DNA of 49,545 bases from Singulisphaera sp. GP187 (lineage in GTDB: Bacteria; Planctomycetota; Phycisphaerae; Phycisphaerales; SM1A02). The notes beneath the pieces were generated by a model. That model was given only the letters and a program-made list of their open reading frames with translations, had not been told where the DNA came from and did no database searches. Position numbers and translations under genes: made by a program. Positions 8,277 to 17,420 of this stretch are shown here, piece after piece; the stretch's first letter is position 1; each line of letters begins with the position of its first letter. Where the stretch lies: positions 1 through 49,545 of the forward strand of contig CAMBWI010000011.1 of NCBI GenBank assembly GCA_945871445.1, in the 5' to 3' direction.

Positions 8277-9716
8277 ATGCCAATTCATAAAGTCAAGAGT
8301 GCAGTTCACTCTGCGGGTGAAGTGTGGTCGCTTTCATGGCCGACGGTCATCACGATGACCAGTTACACACTGATGCAATTCATTGACAGCATTATGGTTG
8401 CTCAATTGGGATCGCTTGAACTTGCAGCGCAAGGCAACGGTGGCGTTTGGTCGTGGACGATCATCGCATTTCTTGTTGGCGCAATCAGCCTCGTGAATAC
8501 ATTCGTCTCGCAGAGTGTTGGCGCTGGAGAACCGACCAAAGCTGCGAGATATGCATGGTCGGGCATCTGGCTTGCGATGTTGTCATGGATTGTCATTCTT
8601 CTTCCAGCTGGTTTTCTACTGATGCCAATTTGTTTTTCGTGGATGCATCACGAACCACGTCTTGAATTGCTTGAGACTCAATATGCGCAATTGATGATGG
8701 CGGGTGGTTGTTTCACTCTCGTTGGCAAGGCGATGAGCAACTATTTCTTTGGTATCTCTCGGCCAAAGATCGTGACCCTCGCAGCGATTATTGGAAATGT
8801 ATTCAATATCGTGATGAATTATGCGTTGATTTATGGCGATGTTGGGTTGCCAGAATTTGGATTGCCGGGCATTCCATTGTTCGCACCAATGGGCGTGGTC
8901 GGTGCGGGCATCGCAACTGTGATGGGTGTCGCGGTGGAATGTCTTCTGCCTCTGGCGATTTTTCTCGGACCGAAAATGGCGGGCGAATTTCATACGCGCA
9001 CCTCATGGAGACCTGACTTTGGGGCGATTTCCGATTTGATTCGCGTCGGATGGCCCGCGAGTATTCAATTTGGAAACGAAATGTTTTGTTGGTCCGTCTT
9101 CATGACAATCTTGGTTGGCAAATTTGGAACGGATCATTTGGCGGCGGGATGGATCGTCTTGAGATATATGCATCTTTCATTTATGCCCGCAGTGGGATTC
9201 AGCATCGCAACCACAACGCTCGTTGGTCGATCGATCGGCGCAAATCAACCCGAACTCGCGGAGCGATATGCACGCACTGCACTTTGGATGAGCGTTCTCT
9301 ATATGGCAACGTGGGGAATTTTGATGATGATCTTCCGCGAGCCGATGGTGCGACTCTTTACAATTGCTTCAGTCAATGATGGCGAATCCGCACAGCGTGT
9401 TGTGGAACTTGGAAGTCAGATCATGATTTGCGCTGCGATCTTTCAGGCATTCGATGCAGTTGGAATTGTCTATACGGGAGCGCTTCGTGGAGCTGGCGAC
9501 ACATTCTGGCCGGGGGTGATCACAATCTCTCTGAGTTGGTCATTGATCGTTGGTGGGGGAGTATGGATTGCGTACGCATATCCGCAACTTGGATCGGTTG
9601 GACCGTGGATCGGATCGACGGTGTACATCATTGTTCTTGGCGTAGCGATGGTATGGCGCTTCGAGAGGGGCCCTTGGCGGACTCATCGACTCGTTTTGCA
9701 CGCTTCAAAGGGGTGA
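8277..9716 (+). CDS. MATE family multidrug/solute antiporter
   Basis: The 479-residue protein has twelve hydrophobic segments in two related halves, as in MATE (NorM/DinF) transporters that export organic cations or other solutes in exchange for Na+ or H+. Typical stretches are SLSWPTVITMTSYTLMQFID with D-S-I-M-V near the N-terminus, VNTFVSQSVGAG in the first half and TTTLVGRSIGANQ in the second. ATG 8277 is used; a TTG at 8247 directly after the nuoG stop would add ten residues. It follows nuoG on the same strand with 30 bp between them. The substrate cannot be read from sequence. Confidence 0.88.
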   Translation: MPIHKVKSAVHSAGEVWSLSWPTVITMTSYTLMQFIDSIMVAQLGSLELAAQGNGGVWSWTIIAFLVGAISLVNTFVSQSVGAGEPTKAARYAWSGIWLAMLSWIVILLPAGFLLMPICFSWMHHEPRLELLETQYAQLMMAGGCFTLVGKAMSNYFFGISRPKIVTLAAIIGNVFNIVMNYALIYGDVGLPEFGLPGIPLFAPMGVVGAGIATVMGVAVECLLPLAIFLGPKMAGEFHTRTSWRPDFGAISDLIRVGWPASIQFGNEMFCWSVFMTILVGKFGTDHLAAGWIVLRYMHLSFMPAVGFSIATTTLVGRSIGANQPELAERYARTALWMSVLYMATWGILMMIFREPMVRLFTIASVNDGESAQRVVELGSQIMICAAIFQAFDAVGIVYTGALRGAGDTFWPGVITISLSWSLIVGGGVWIAYAYPQLGSVGPWIGSTVYIIVLGVAMVWRFERGPWRTHRLVLHASKG

Positions 9717-9808
9717 TTCGATCGATTTGAGAAAGAAGGGCTGTTGGATGTATGCTTCCCCATCCACCAGAAAATGCTCGGCGCAGATTTTGGTTTTTCG
9801 CACGTGTT

Positions 9809-9837
9809 TTGAAGTGTAAAGTTTTCACAACTTTTAT
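9809..9837 (+). promoter_or_regulatory. possible promoter of the TPR/alpha-CTD gene
   Basis: TTGAAG at 9809-9814 and TTTTAT at 9832-9837 are 17 bp apart, each matching the sigma-70 consensus at four of six positions. They stand 18 bp before ATG 9856, with AGAGG at 9841-9845 as a possible ribosome site. The call is by eye and tentative. Confidence 0.3.
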
Positions 9838-9855
9838 CCCAGAGGTTTTTTACGA

Positions 9856-10773
9856 ATGAACAACGCAACGATCAACCATGATAATCCAGCAAATCCAGCG
9901 GCAGCCAAGCCATATGTCGACCTTGCAGTCCACCACGCAGTAGAAGGTCGCCGCGAGGAAGCGGTGCATTCTTATCGCAAGGCGCTCGAGTCGGATCGTT
10001 CGGTCGCAACACTCTTTGCTTTGGCAAAGTTGCTTGACCGTATTGGAGATGATCAAGAAGCAATCGATTTGTACGAGGAGATTTGCTATCTCCCAATGCC
10101 GCCAGTGAATGCGTTGATCAATCTCGCCGTGCTCTATGAGGACATGGGAGAACTCCAACGCGCAGAGCGTTGCTTGCGCAGTGTGCTGTCTTTGTATCCA
10201 AACCACGCTCACGCACGAATGTATTTGAAGGATGTTTGCGCTGTGAAGACGATGACATATGACGCGAATGCTGAACAGCAAGCAGCGCGGCGCAATGCAA
10301 TTCTCGACACGCCGATCACCGACTTCGAACTTTCAGCCCGCGCGCGCAACTGCTTGAAGAAGGTGGAAATTCGCACGCTTGGAGATCTCTTGCGTGTCAC
10401 CGAAGCAGAGTTGATGGCATTTAAGAACTTCGGCGAAACCAGCATCAACGAGATCAAGTCGATGCTCAATTCTCGTGGTCTGCGCTTGGGTCAAGGCCTT
10501 GAAGGTGGATTCGAAGAGTCATACCGCCGTGAATTTTTGGATCAGTTGCGATTGCAGGTCGCTCCAGAATTGTTGGATCAACCAATTAGCTCGCTCGAAT
10601 TGACGATCCGCGCAAAGAAGGCTGTTCAATTGCTCGAAGTGCGAACGCTTGGCGAACTTGCATGTCGCACCGAAGCGGAATTGATGGGCATGAAGAACTT
10701 CGGTTTGACAAGCCTCGACGAAATCAAGGCTCAACTTGCAACACACGGACTTTCGCTTCGCGTGCTGGAATGA
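9856..10773 (+). CDS. TPR protein with two RNA polymerase alpha C-terminal domains
   Basis: The 305-residue protein has TPR-like helices at about 20-125, then two tandem copies of the RNA polymerase alpha C-terminal fold at about 149-212 and 239-302. The first copy (ITDFELSARARNCLKKVEIR, then FKNFGETSINEIKSML) keeps the counterparts of E. coli RpoA Arg265, Asn268, Cys269, Gly296, Ser299 and Glu302 as Arg162, Asn165, Cys166, Gly193, Ser196 and Glu199. The second keeps Arg252, Gly283, Ser286 and Glu289 but has lysine and alanine for Asn268 and Cys269. No alpha N-terminal domain is present, so it is not RpoA. In RpoA these residues contact UP-element DNA and activators. A role in transcription is inferred. 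The gene stands alone with its own terminator. Confidence 0.9.
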   Translation: MNNATINHDNPANPAAAKPYVDLAVHHAVEGRREEAVHSYRKALESDRSVATLFALAKLLDRIGDDQEAIDLYEEICYLPMPPVNALINLAVLYEDMGELQRAERCLRSVLSLYPNHAHARMYLKDVCAVKTMTYDANAEQQAARRNAILDTPITDFELSARARNCLKKVEIRTLGDLLRVTEAELMAFKNFGETSINEIKSMLNSRGLRLGQGLEGGFEESYRREFLDQLRLQVAPELLDQPISSLELTIRAKKAVQLLEVRTLGELACRTEAELMGMKNFGLTSLDEIKAQLATHGLSLRVLE

Positions 10774-10808
10774 GTGCGATTCGATTTTTTTAAGATTAAA
10801 GGATTTAG

Positions 10809-10831
10809 CCCCTGCAAGTGCGGGGGTTTTT
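10809..10831 (+). terminator. rho-independent terminator after the TPR/alpha-CTD gene
   Basis: The stem CCCCTGC pairs with GCGGGGG around the loop AAGT, seven pairs with one G-U, followed by five T. It lies 36 bp after the stop at 10773 and separates this gene from the convergent molybdenum genes. Confidence 0.88.
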
Positions 10832-10936
10832 CTTTGGGATTGTTCTCTGGGATGCACGCGCCAATGTATGCAAGATGCTTGTTGCAAAACCTGCGGAGTT
10901 TGTTTCGAAGCTGCTCACTTCGCTTTTTAGATTCGA

Positions 10937-11509
10937 TCAATCTTTGTGATGGATGACTCGGCCAGTGGATGAGATCGAGTCAGAGTGCGAAGTTGCACCC
11001 AACTCTGGACGACCATCATCTCTGACATCGCCGCGAAGAGTCTCGATTGCATGTGGAAGAATGTCTGCAATCGCTTCGAACATCTCGCTACAACCTCTTG
11101 GAGAACCTGGAAGAGTGATGATCAGAGTTTGGTGAATTGTTGCAGCAATTCCACGTGAGAGAAAAGTCCGCGGCGTCTTCTGCAAGCATCGCAACCGCGA
11201 AAGATCCATCAAACCAGCATGCTCGCGGTGCATCACAGTGCGCAGTGCTTCGGGAGTGATATCTCGTGGTGCCAGTCCAGTGCCACCTGTACTCAGTATG
11301 AGGTCAACTGAATGTGCAGGCTGTGACCAATTGACAAAAAACTTTGAGAGCGCCGCCACATCGTCAGCCAAACATTCCTTGTGAACAATTTCAGCTCGCA
11401 GGTGTTTGATTGCAAGTAATGCCAGCGTTGGTCCTGATGTGTCGACCGCATCGCCACGCGAACAGCGATCACTGACAGTCAAGATGACGGCACGGATTGC
11501 GCCAGTCAT
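10937..11509 (-). CDS. mog: molybdopterin adenylyltransferase (MoaB/Mog family)
   Basis: The 190-residue protein has the MoaB/Mog signature: VILTVSDRCSRG at the N-terminus, the STGGTGLAPRDITPEA loop and LPGSPRGCSEMF. Mog adenylates molybdopterin with ATP, making the substrate for MoeA-driven molybdate insertion. Its start overlaps the stop of moaC by four bases (ATGA at 11506-11509 on the reverse strand), placing it last in a moeA-moaC-mog operon. Mog and MoaB are close paralogues and are hard to tell apart by eye; the presence of moeA and a molybdoenzyme favours the Mog role. Confidence 0.9.
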   Translation of the reverse strand: MTGAIRAVILTVSDRCSRGDAVDTSGPTLALLAIKHLRAEIVHKECLADDVAALSKFFVNWSQPAHSVDLILSTGGTGLAPRDITPEALRTVMHREHAGLMDLSRLRCLQKTPRTFLSRGIAATIHQTLIITLPGSPRGCSEMFEAIADILPHAIETLRGDVRDDGRPELGATSHSDSISSTGRVIHHKD

Positions 11510-12063
11510 ACGCGTACTCGCTTTCGTGTGGCTTTGAAAGCGGCATCTGCGCGAAAATATCCGCTGCGTCCGCCTTCTTTTTCAAGCATGCGCATTCCTT
11601 CGATGGTCATCGAACGATCAATTGATTTGCCCATATCAATGACTGTCAACGCTGCGACGGCAACAGCGAGTAACGCTTCCATTTCGACGCCAGTCTTTGC
11701 TGTCACTTTCGCTTCTGCCCAGACATAGACATGATTGCGACGAAGTTCGACGCGTACATTGATCGAATCAAGTGGTAACGAATGGCAGAGTGGGATGAGT
11801 TCGTCTGTGCGCTTCGCAGCTTGAATGCCAGCAAGTCGTGCTACATCAAGCACATTGCCTTTTGCGAGCGAATTCTGCGCGATGCGCTTGGCAAGTTCTG
11901 CGGAAATATTCACACGCGCTTCTGCAACTGCGCGACGCGCTGTGACTTCCTTCGCACCAATATCAACCATTGCGGATCGACCCTTCGTGTCGACATGCGT
12001 CAAGCGCGCTGTGACCTTGCTAGTCTTGGTATTTTTTTTCGAGGTGGGTTTCTTCTTTGCCAT
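11506..12063 (-). CDS. moaC: cyclic pyranopterin monophosphate synthase
   Basis: MoaC with MoaA converts GTP into cyclic pyranopterin monophosphate, the first molybdenum-cofactor intermediate. The 185-residue protein shows the family core: LTHVDTKGRSAMVDIG, KRTDELIPLCHSLPLDS with the conserved histidine, and KTGVEMEALLAVAVAALTVIDM with D-R-S-M near the end. About 20 lysine- and threonine-rich residues precede the core and are longer than in most homologues; they may be an extension or reflect a later true start. It lies between moeA (36 bp upstream) and mog (4-bp overlap). Confidence 0.95.
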   Translation of the reverse strand: MAKKKPTSKKNTKTSKVTARLTHVDTKGRSAMVDIGAKEVTARRAVAEARVNISAELAKRIAQNSLAKGNVLDVARLAGIQAAKRTDELIPLCHSLPLDSINVRVELRRNHVYVWAEAKVTAKTGVEMEALLAVAVAALTVIDMGKSIDRSMTIEGMRMLEKEGGRSGYFRADAAFKATRKRVRV

Positions 12064-12099
12064 TGCGTGTCCAATCTATGTCAGTCTTTCGAGAACCTT

Positions 12100-13383
12100 T
12101 CAATCGGCCCAAGCATAAAAGTCTTGAAGACCATTGATCTTTCCTTTGGGGGCAATTTCAACAAAACCCACGCTACTCGCGGCAGTCGCAACATCGCCAG
12201 AACCTTTTCCAGAAACCAAATGCAACTCGCTGCAACCATCTGCACCAAGATGTTCGTCGACAAGTCGAAACCACCACATTTCCAGCGTAGTTGGATCGTC
12301 ACTGAATAGAACTCGTTTGGCAGGTGCAAGTGCCTGTTTTGATAATCCTGCAATTGTGCCCAGCATTGGAATAGCCAATCTCCGCGCGGTTGTCATCACG
12401 GAAATTGGATTTCCTGGGAGACCAAGTATGAGGCAATGTGCGTTTGTTGCGGAAGCAGGTCGTATCGCCGCCATCATCGGTCGACCAGGTCGCTGAGGAA
12501 GTTTGTGGAAAATAGTTTGTGCGCCAAGCTGCGACAGAACTTGAGGAACAAAGTCGCGGTGTCCCATAGACACGCCACCAGTCAATATCACGGCATCTGC
12601 AGAGTTCATCGCTTGCAGCATCGTATTTGCAAGGGAATCTGCATCATCAATCGCATGAGCACAAGAAATTATTTCAATCCAAGTACGAGTGCCGAAGAGT
12701 GCCTTCAGCACAGGTCCATTGCTGTCACGAACTTGCCAAGGTTGCGGATTGCCATCGATGGCGACAAGTTCGTCGCCGGTGATCACGATTGCAATGCGCA
12801 CTCGCCGATACACCTGGACTTGCGAAACTCCAAATGAAGCAAGAGCGCCGATTGTTGCTGCAGAAATCAAATGCCCAGCAGGGGCAATTTCTGCGCCAGC
12901 CTTTGCGTTTTCACCTTGTCGGCGAATGTTTGCGCCATGCTTGATCGAAGCGGGATCAATCTTCAAGCGCACACGATCACCACTGCGAGAGACATCTTCA
13001 GAACGAACAACAGCATCCGATCCAAGTGGAATCGGCGCACCAGTCACAATACGAGCGGCATGGGCGATCGGCATTGCGATAGGAGCGTGACCGATTCGCG
13101 CTTCATACTGCTGATGTGTGGATGTTGTTGCGACAGCTAATCCAATTTCGCTCGCCATTTCAGTTGCGTCAGAAACTTGTATTGCAAATCCATCCATCGA
13201 ACTCAAATCGAGCGCAGGACTATCGCGGTCAGCAAGAAGTGTTTTCGCAAGCACGCGTCCGCACGAGTTTGCAAGTGCGACTGTTTCCGTTGGTACAGAA
13301 ATGACGCGTGCGCAGACGGCATCAATTGCTGTTTGTGGCGATGAAATCTCTGAAAGAAATGAATTGTGAGTCTGCGTTGTCAT
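12100..13383 (-). CDS. moeA: molybdopterin molybdenumtransferase
   Basis: MoeA inserts molybdate into adenylated molybdopterin. Family motifs include SPALDLSSMDGFAI, RIVTGAPIPLGSDAVVRSED, the substrate loop TGGVSMGHRDFVPQVL, PGRPMMAAIR and LGLPGNPISVM. From ATG 13383 the protein has 427 residues, close to the usual ~410. The frame stays open upstream to 13557, with another ATG at 13449, but a longer form would overlap the divergent moaD gene. It is the first gene of the leftward moeA-moaC-mog operon. The region 13384-13484 must hold promoters in both directions; I could not pick one out, nor a molybdenum-cofactor riboswitch. Confidence 0.94.
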   Translation of the reverse strand: MTTQTHNSFLSEISSPQTAIDAVCARVISVPTETVALANSCGRVLAKTLLADRDSPALDLSSMDGFAIQVSDATEMASEIGLAVATTSTHQQYEARIGHAPIAMPIAHAARIVTGAPIPLGSDAVVRSEDVSRSGDRVRLKIDPASIKHGANIRRQGENAKAGAEIAPAGHLISAATIGALASFGVSQVQVYRRVRIAIVITGDELVAIDGNPQPWQVRDSNGPVLKALFGTRTWIEIISCAHAIDDADSLANTMLQAMNSADAVILTGGVSMGHRDFVPQVLSQLGAQTIFHKLPQRPGRPMMAAIRPASATNAHCLILGLPGNPISVMTTARRLAIPMLGTIAGLSKQALAPAKRVLFSDDPTTLEMWWFRLVDEHLGADGCSELHLVSGKGSGDVATAASSVGFVEIAPKGKINGLQDFYAWAD

Positions 13384-13484
13384 TGAGAGTGAGAGTGTTT
13401 CATTTGGAGGAAAAGATTGAGCGCAAATGCGCGGATTGATGATACGCATCGCATCAAACAGTTTTTTGTAGAAAGCCTTATGAG

Positions 13485-13754
13485 ATGCCACGCTGTTACA
13501 CTTTAAAAGTGATTGTTCGTGTACATATTTTCGGAGAACTTGCGCGAGAATTATCATGCAAGGCGATCACTGTTGATGTGATGTCTCCTGCGAAAGTTCG
13601 AGATGTCAATCTTGCGTTGGCGGTAAAGCATCCTATGAAAGCACAGTTCTTCCAAACTGCAAGGCTTGCGGTCAATCACGCATTTTCTTCGCCAGATACG
13701 CCAGTCCAGTCAAGCGACGAAGTTGCACTCATCGAACTTGTGGGTGGTGGATGA
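13485..13754 (+). CDS. moaD: molybdopterin synthase small subunit
   Basis: MoaD is the ubiquitin-like sulfur carrier of molybdopterin synthase. The protein ends in VALIELVGGG, the Gly-Gly tail that becomes a thiocarboxylate, and begins with the typical VIVRVHIFGELARELS. The frame gives 89 residues from ATG 13485; a GTG at 13509 would give 81 residues and fits the family's usual N-terminus better, but neither has a clear ribosome site. Its stop overlaps moaE by four bases. The adenylating enzyme MoeB is not in this window. Confidence 0.9.
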   Translation: MPRCYTLKVIVRVHIFGELARELSCKAITVDVMSPAKVRDVNLALAVKHPMKAQFFQTARLAVNHAFSSPDTPVQSSDEVALIELVGGG

Positions 13755-14155
13755 CAATCACGATTCGAATTGTCGATGGTCCGCTGCAAGACGCAATCAG
13801 TTGTTGTGGACCGAATGCTCTCATCGAAGCCACGACAGCAATTGGCGCAACAATCACTTTTGAAGGAATCGTTCGTGCGTTTGAAGGCGAACGACAAATT
13901 CGTGCTCTCGATTATGAAGCGTACGAGCCAATGGCATCACAAACACTTGCTGGATTGGCGCAAGACATTCTTGATAAGCATGGATTGAATTCGATCTTGA
14001 TTGAACATAGCCGAGGTCAAGTGCCTGTTGGCGGTCGATCATTTCGATTCGTTGTCCAGTCGGCTCATCGCAAGGAAGCGCTTGCTGCGACTGAAGATTT
14101 CATTAATCGAATGAAATGTGATGTCCCGATTTGGAAATCGCCCATCTATGCATGA
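13751..14155 (+). CDS. moaE: molybdopterin synthase catalytic subunit
   Basis: MoaE transfers sulfur from MoaD thiocarboxylate onto cyclic pyranopterin monophosphate. The 134 residues contain the family stretch HSRGQVPVGGRSFRFVVQSA, then HRKEALAATEDFINRMKCDV and PIWKSP near the C-terminus, including the conserved arginine, histidine and lysine residues. The ATG is in the ATGA overlap with moaD, which fits the fixed stoichiometry of the two subunits. The length is slightly below the usual ~150. Confidence 0.95.
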   Translation: MTITIRIVDGPLQDAISCCGPNALIEATTAIGATITFEGIVRAFEGERQIRALDYEAYEPMASQTLAGLAQDILDKHGLNSILIEHSRGQVPVGGRSFRFVVQSAHRKEALAATEDFINRMKCDVPIWKSPIYA

Positions 14156-14178
14156 TTGTCTCGGTTAGGATTATCACG

Positions 14179-15123
14179 ATGCAAACGACGCATTCGAAAT
14201 TGCCACTGCTTCCTTCGAAGGCAACCGCGTCTACGCAGGCGAAAAGTGTCGAGATGCAAGTCACTCGATTCTCCGCTGCAGGACAACAGCAAATGGCAGA
14301 TCGTTTGGCAATCGAGGAACCGCTTGAAATCCGAGTGGAATTTTTCGACGGGGATGCAGAAAAAACCAAAAGTGTTTCGATCACGATGCGCACGCCTGGT
14401 CACGATGAAGAATTGGCGGCAGGTTTTTTATTCACAGAAGGAATCTTGCGATCCCCAGCCGATGTCATTCAAATCGTTGGATGCGGACCAAATTCGGGTG
14501 CTGGACATTCGCAGAACACAGTAAAAATTCGATTGGCCCCGCACGCCACGGTGCACTGGCCAAAGTTAGAACGGCATTTCTATTCCACATCAAGCTGCGG
14601 CGTATGCGGTAAAGCATCTCTCGATGCGCTTGAAGTTCCAGGACTGCGACCAATTGCCCGCGATGGATTTCAAATTGACCCAAGTGAAATTTCTTTCCTG
14701 CAGGCGAAGGTCCGTGCACATCAATCGGTTTTCGATCAAACGGGCGGACTTCATGGTGCCGCACTCTTCACTGCTCGCGGCGAGCTGCTTGAAGTCCGTG
14801 AAGATGTTGGCAGGCATAACGCTGTCGACAAACTTCTTGGAGCTCAATTCCTTGCTGGAAAAACCCCGCTCTCCAATCATCTTCTTTTCTTGAGTGGCCG
14901 AGCGAGTTTCGAACTTGTCCAAAAAGCGCTCGTTGCAGGAGTCCCGATGATTGTTGCAGTAGGCGCGCCATCAAGTCTCGCAGTGGAACTTGCAAAGCGA
15001 TTCAACATCACGCTTATTGGATTTGTCCGCGATGGGCGATTCAATGTGTATCACGGGGATTGGCGATTGATATCGACATCGAATGTTGCGCCACAAATGA
15101 CGCAGAATGATTTTTCGCAATGA
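14179..15123 (+). CDS. fdhD: formate dehydrogenase sulfurtransferase FdhD
   Basis: FdhD carries sulfur from the cysteine desulfurase IscS to the bis-MGD cofactor of formate-dehydrogenase-type enzymes. The CxxC pair in SSCGVCGKAS lies at Cys140 and Cys143. Other family stretches are EEPLEIRV, RTPGHDEELAAGFLFTEGI, GGLHGAALF, REDVGRHNAVDKLLG and SGRASFELVQKA. Of several in-frame starts I choose ATG 14179, which has AGGA about ten bases upstream; 14131 would overlap moaE. The stop overlaps the molybdoenzyme start by four bases, tying FdhD to its likely client. Confidence 0.93.
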   Translation: MQTTHSKLPLLPSKATASTQAKSVEMQVTRFSAAGQQQMADRLAIEEPLEIRVEFFDGDAEKTKSVSITMRTPGHDEELAAGFLFTEGILRSPADVIQIVGCGPNSGAGHSQNTVKIRLAPHATVHWPKLERHFYSTSSCGVCGKASLDALEVPGLRPIARDGFQIDPSEISFLQAKVRAHQSVFDQTGGLHGAALFTARGELLEVREDVGRHNAVDKLLGAQFLAGKTPLSNHLLFLSGRASFELVQKALVAGVPMIVAVGAPSSLAVELAKRFNITLIGFVRDGRFNVYHGDWRLISTSNVAPQMTQNDFSQ

Positions 15124-17420
15124 CCGACGAGCGTAATCCAGAATATGTAAGTCCCGAAGTGCTCGATGCAAATCTTCGCATTGGTAAACCTTCAGAATCC
15201 GCCGGTGGAGCTACCGCCGTCAAAGTCGGATTGACGACCTCGGTCAAGCAAATGGGAGTTGCTCGTGCGGTTTCTGCGCTTCTTGATGTCAATCAACAGA
15301 CAGGATTTGATTGCCCAGGATGCGCGTGGCCCGACCCTGAAAATCACAGGTCGATCGCTGAGTTCTGTGAGAACGGTGCGAAGGCAATCGCAGAAGAAGG
15401 CACGTTAAAACGAGTGACGGCAGAATTTTTTGCAACACGCTCCATCAACGAACTCTCGAGGGAGTCTGATCATTGGCTCAGTCAGCAAGGTCGATTGACC
15501 CAGCCGATGTATTTACCCAAGAGTGCAACGCACTATCAGCCAATTTCTTGGGGTGAAGCGTTTGAAAAAATAGGTCATAAGTTGAAAGCCCTTGCAAGCC
15601 CCAACGAAGCAGTTTTCTATACCTCTGGGCGAACAAGTAACGAAGCTGCATTCTTGTACCAACTTTTCGTTCGTCTCTTTGGTACGAATAATCTTCCTGA
15701 CTGCTCGAATATGTGTCACGAGTCAAGCGGACTTGCAATGACTCACACCATCGGAACTGGAAAGGGGACTGTTTCGCTGAAGGACTTTGACTTTGCAGAT
15801 TGCATTGTGGTGATTGGTCAAAATCCAGGTACGAATCATCCGCGAATGTTGCGCACATTGCAGACCGCTGCTCGTCGAGGTTGCAAGATCATTAGTATCA
15901 ATCCTCTTTCGGAGACAGGCTTGAAGCGTTTTGGGCATCCGCAAGAAATCAGCGGTCTCTTTGGTCGTGGCACGCAACTGGCAACACATCATCTGCCAGT
16001 GAAAATTAATGGAGATGTCGCACTGTTGCAAGGAATTCAGAAGGCGATACTGGAAGATCCTGCGCCACGTATTGATACAGATTTCATTGCGCAATTCACC
16101 GATGGCTTTGATGCGTTTCGCGCCAATCTGCGGGATGTGCAGTGGGATAAAATCGTCAATGGCTCTGGAATCTCCGAGCAAGACATTCGCGAAGTCGCGC
16201 ACGTTATCGCAGGAAGCAAGGCTTTGATTTGTTGTTGGGCAATGGGGTTGACCCAGCATCAAAATGCTGTCTCCAACATTCAAGAGGTCGTCAATCTGCT
16301 TCTGCTCGGTGGGCATTTCGGTCGACCTGGTGCTGGCGCATGTCCAGTGCGGGGGCATAGCAATGTGCAAGGTGATCGCACGATGGGAATTTGGGAACGA
16401 CCTTCGAATGAATTTTTGCGGCGTCTTGGCGAGGAGTTCCATTTCACTCCGCCTCACGCGCACGGTTACAGCACTGTCGAAGCAATCGAAGCGATGCACG
16501 CAGGCAAAGTTAAAATCTTTTTCGCACTGGGCGGGAACTTTCTTTCTGCTGCACCAGACACTGCATTTACCGCTCATGGCTTGAATCGGTGCGAGATGAC
16601 TGTGCAGGTTTCCACCAAGTTGAATCGTTCGCACTTGATCACGGGCGATGAAGCGTTCATCTTGCCGTGTCTTGGTCGAACGGAACTTGATTTACAAGCA
16701 AATGTGGCGCAATTTGTCTCCGTTGAAGATTCAATGGGAATGGTTCATTCATCGCAAGGACGATTGGATCCAGCTTCTACAGATTTAATGAGCGAGCCCG
16801 CCATCGTGGTTGCGCTGGCTCAAGCAACGATGGGCGCAACTTTGGGCGTTGAATGGAGTGAATTTGTTCTCAACTATGACTCGATTCGCGATCGAATCGC
16901 CGCAGTCATTCCCGGATTTGAAAATCTGAATTCGCGCATCAGGCAGTCAAACGGATTTGAGTTGCCCAATGCCGTGCGCGACCTGAGAGAATTTCGCACT
17001 GCGAGTAGGAAGGCTCTCTTTACCGTGCATCCAATCCCTCAGTTGAATGTTGAAGCAGGACAGTTTGTCATGACCACCATTCGTTCCCACGATCAATACA
17101 ACACAACAATCTATGGTCTAGAGGATCGATATCGCGGCATTCACAATGGCCGGCGTGTCGTCTTGATGAATACCGAAGATATGGCAGCGCAAGAGCTATC
17201 AGCAGGGGATGCTGTGGATATTGTCAGTCATCATCTCGGGAAAGATCGTCGTGCGAAAAACTTTCGTGTGGTTGCATACGAAATTCCACGCGGATGCCTC
17301 GCAACATATTTCCCAGAAGCTAATGTCCTCGTTCCGATCGATAGCGTTGCCAAGATAAGCCACACTCCAACTTCGAAATCGATCATTGTTTCCTTAGAGA
17401 AAGTCACTCGTGCTCTCTGA
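15120..17420 (+). CDS. FdhF/YdeP-type molybdopterin oxidoreductase (bis-MGD enzyme)
   Basis: This 766-residue protein belongs to the molybdopterin oxidoreductase family of the YdeP/formate-dehydrogenase-alpha-like kind. The N-terminal FDCPGCAWPDPENHR (Cys65 and Cys68) is characteristic. The presumed active-site loop is CSNMCHESSGLAMTH with Cys199 as candidate molybdenum ligand. Cofactor-binding stretches include VVIGQNPGTNHPRML, GGHFGRPGAGACPVRGHSNVQGD, and a C-terminal molydopterin-dinucleotide-binding domain with TIRSHDQYNTTIYG. No twin-arginine signal is seen, so it is probably cytoplasmic. No iron-sulfur or membrane partner subunit is encoded nearby. The substrate is not determined; formate is possible, but YdeP homologues are poorly characterised. 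Confidence 0.9.
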   Translation: MTDERNPEYVSPEVLDANLRIGKPSESAGGATAVKVGLTTSVKQMGVARAVSALLDVNQQTGFDCPGCAWPDPENHRSIAEFCENGAKAIAEEGTLKRVTAEFFATRSINELSRESDHWLSQQGRLTQPMYLPKSATHYQPISWGEAFEKIGHKLKALASPNEAVFYTSGRTSNEAAFLYQLFVRLFGTNNLPDCSNMCHESSGLAMTHTIGTGKGTVSLKDFDFADCIVVIGQNPGTNHPRMLRTLQTAARRGCKIISINPLSETGLKRFGHPQEISGLFGRGTQLATHHLPVKINGDVALLQGIQKAILEDPAPRIDTDFIAQFTDGFDAFRANLRDVQWDKIVNGSGISEQDIREVAHVIAGSKALICCWAMGLTQHQNAVSNIQEVVNLLLLGGHFGRPGAGACPVRGHSNVQGDRTMGIWERPSNEFLRRLGEEFHFTPPHAHGYSTVEAIEAMHAGKVKIFFALGGNFLSAAPDTAFTAHGLNRCEMTVQVSTKLNRSHLITGDEAFILPCLGRTELDLQANVAQFVSVEDSMGMVHSSQGRLDPASTDLMSEPAIVVALAQATMGATLGVEWSEFVLNYDSIRDRIAAVIPGFENLNSRIRQSNGFELPNAVRDLREFRTASRKALFTVHPIPQLNVEAGQFVMTTIRSHDQYNTTIYGLEDRYRGIHNGRRVVLMNTEDMAAQELSAGDAVDIVSHHLGKDRRAKNFRVVAYEIPRGCLATYFPEANVLVPIDSVAKISHTPTSKSIIVSLEKVTRAL

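Noticed and set aside
13384-13484. Molybdenum-cofactor riboswitch between moeA and moaD
   Set aside because: The 101-bp spacer is shorter than that riboswitch class and I found no matching stems.
15723-16634. A 303-codon reverse frame opposite the molybdoenzyme
   Set aside because: The forward frame carries all family motifs; the reverse product has shadow-type composition and no recognisable fold.
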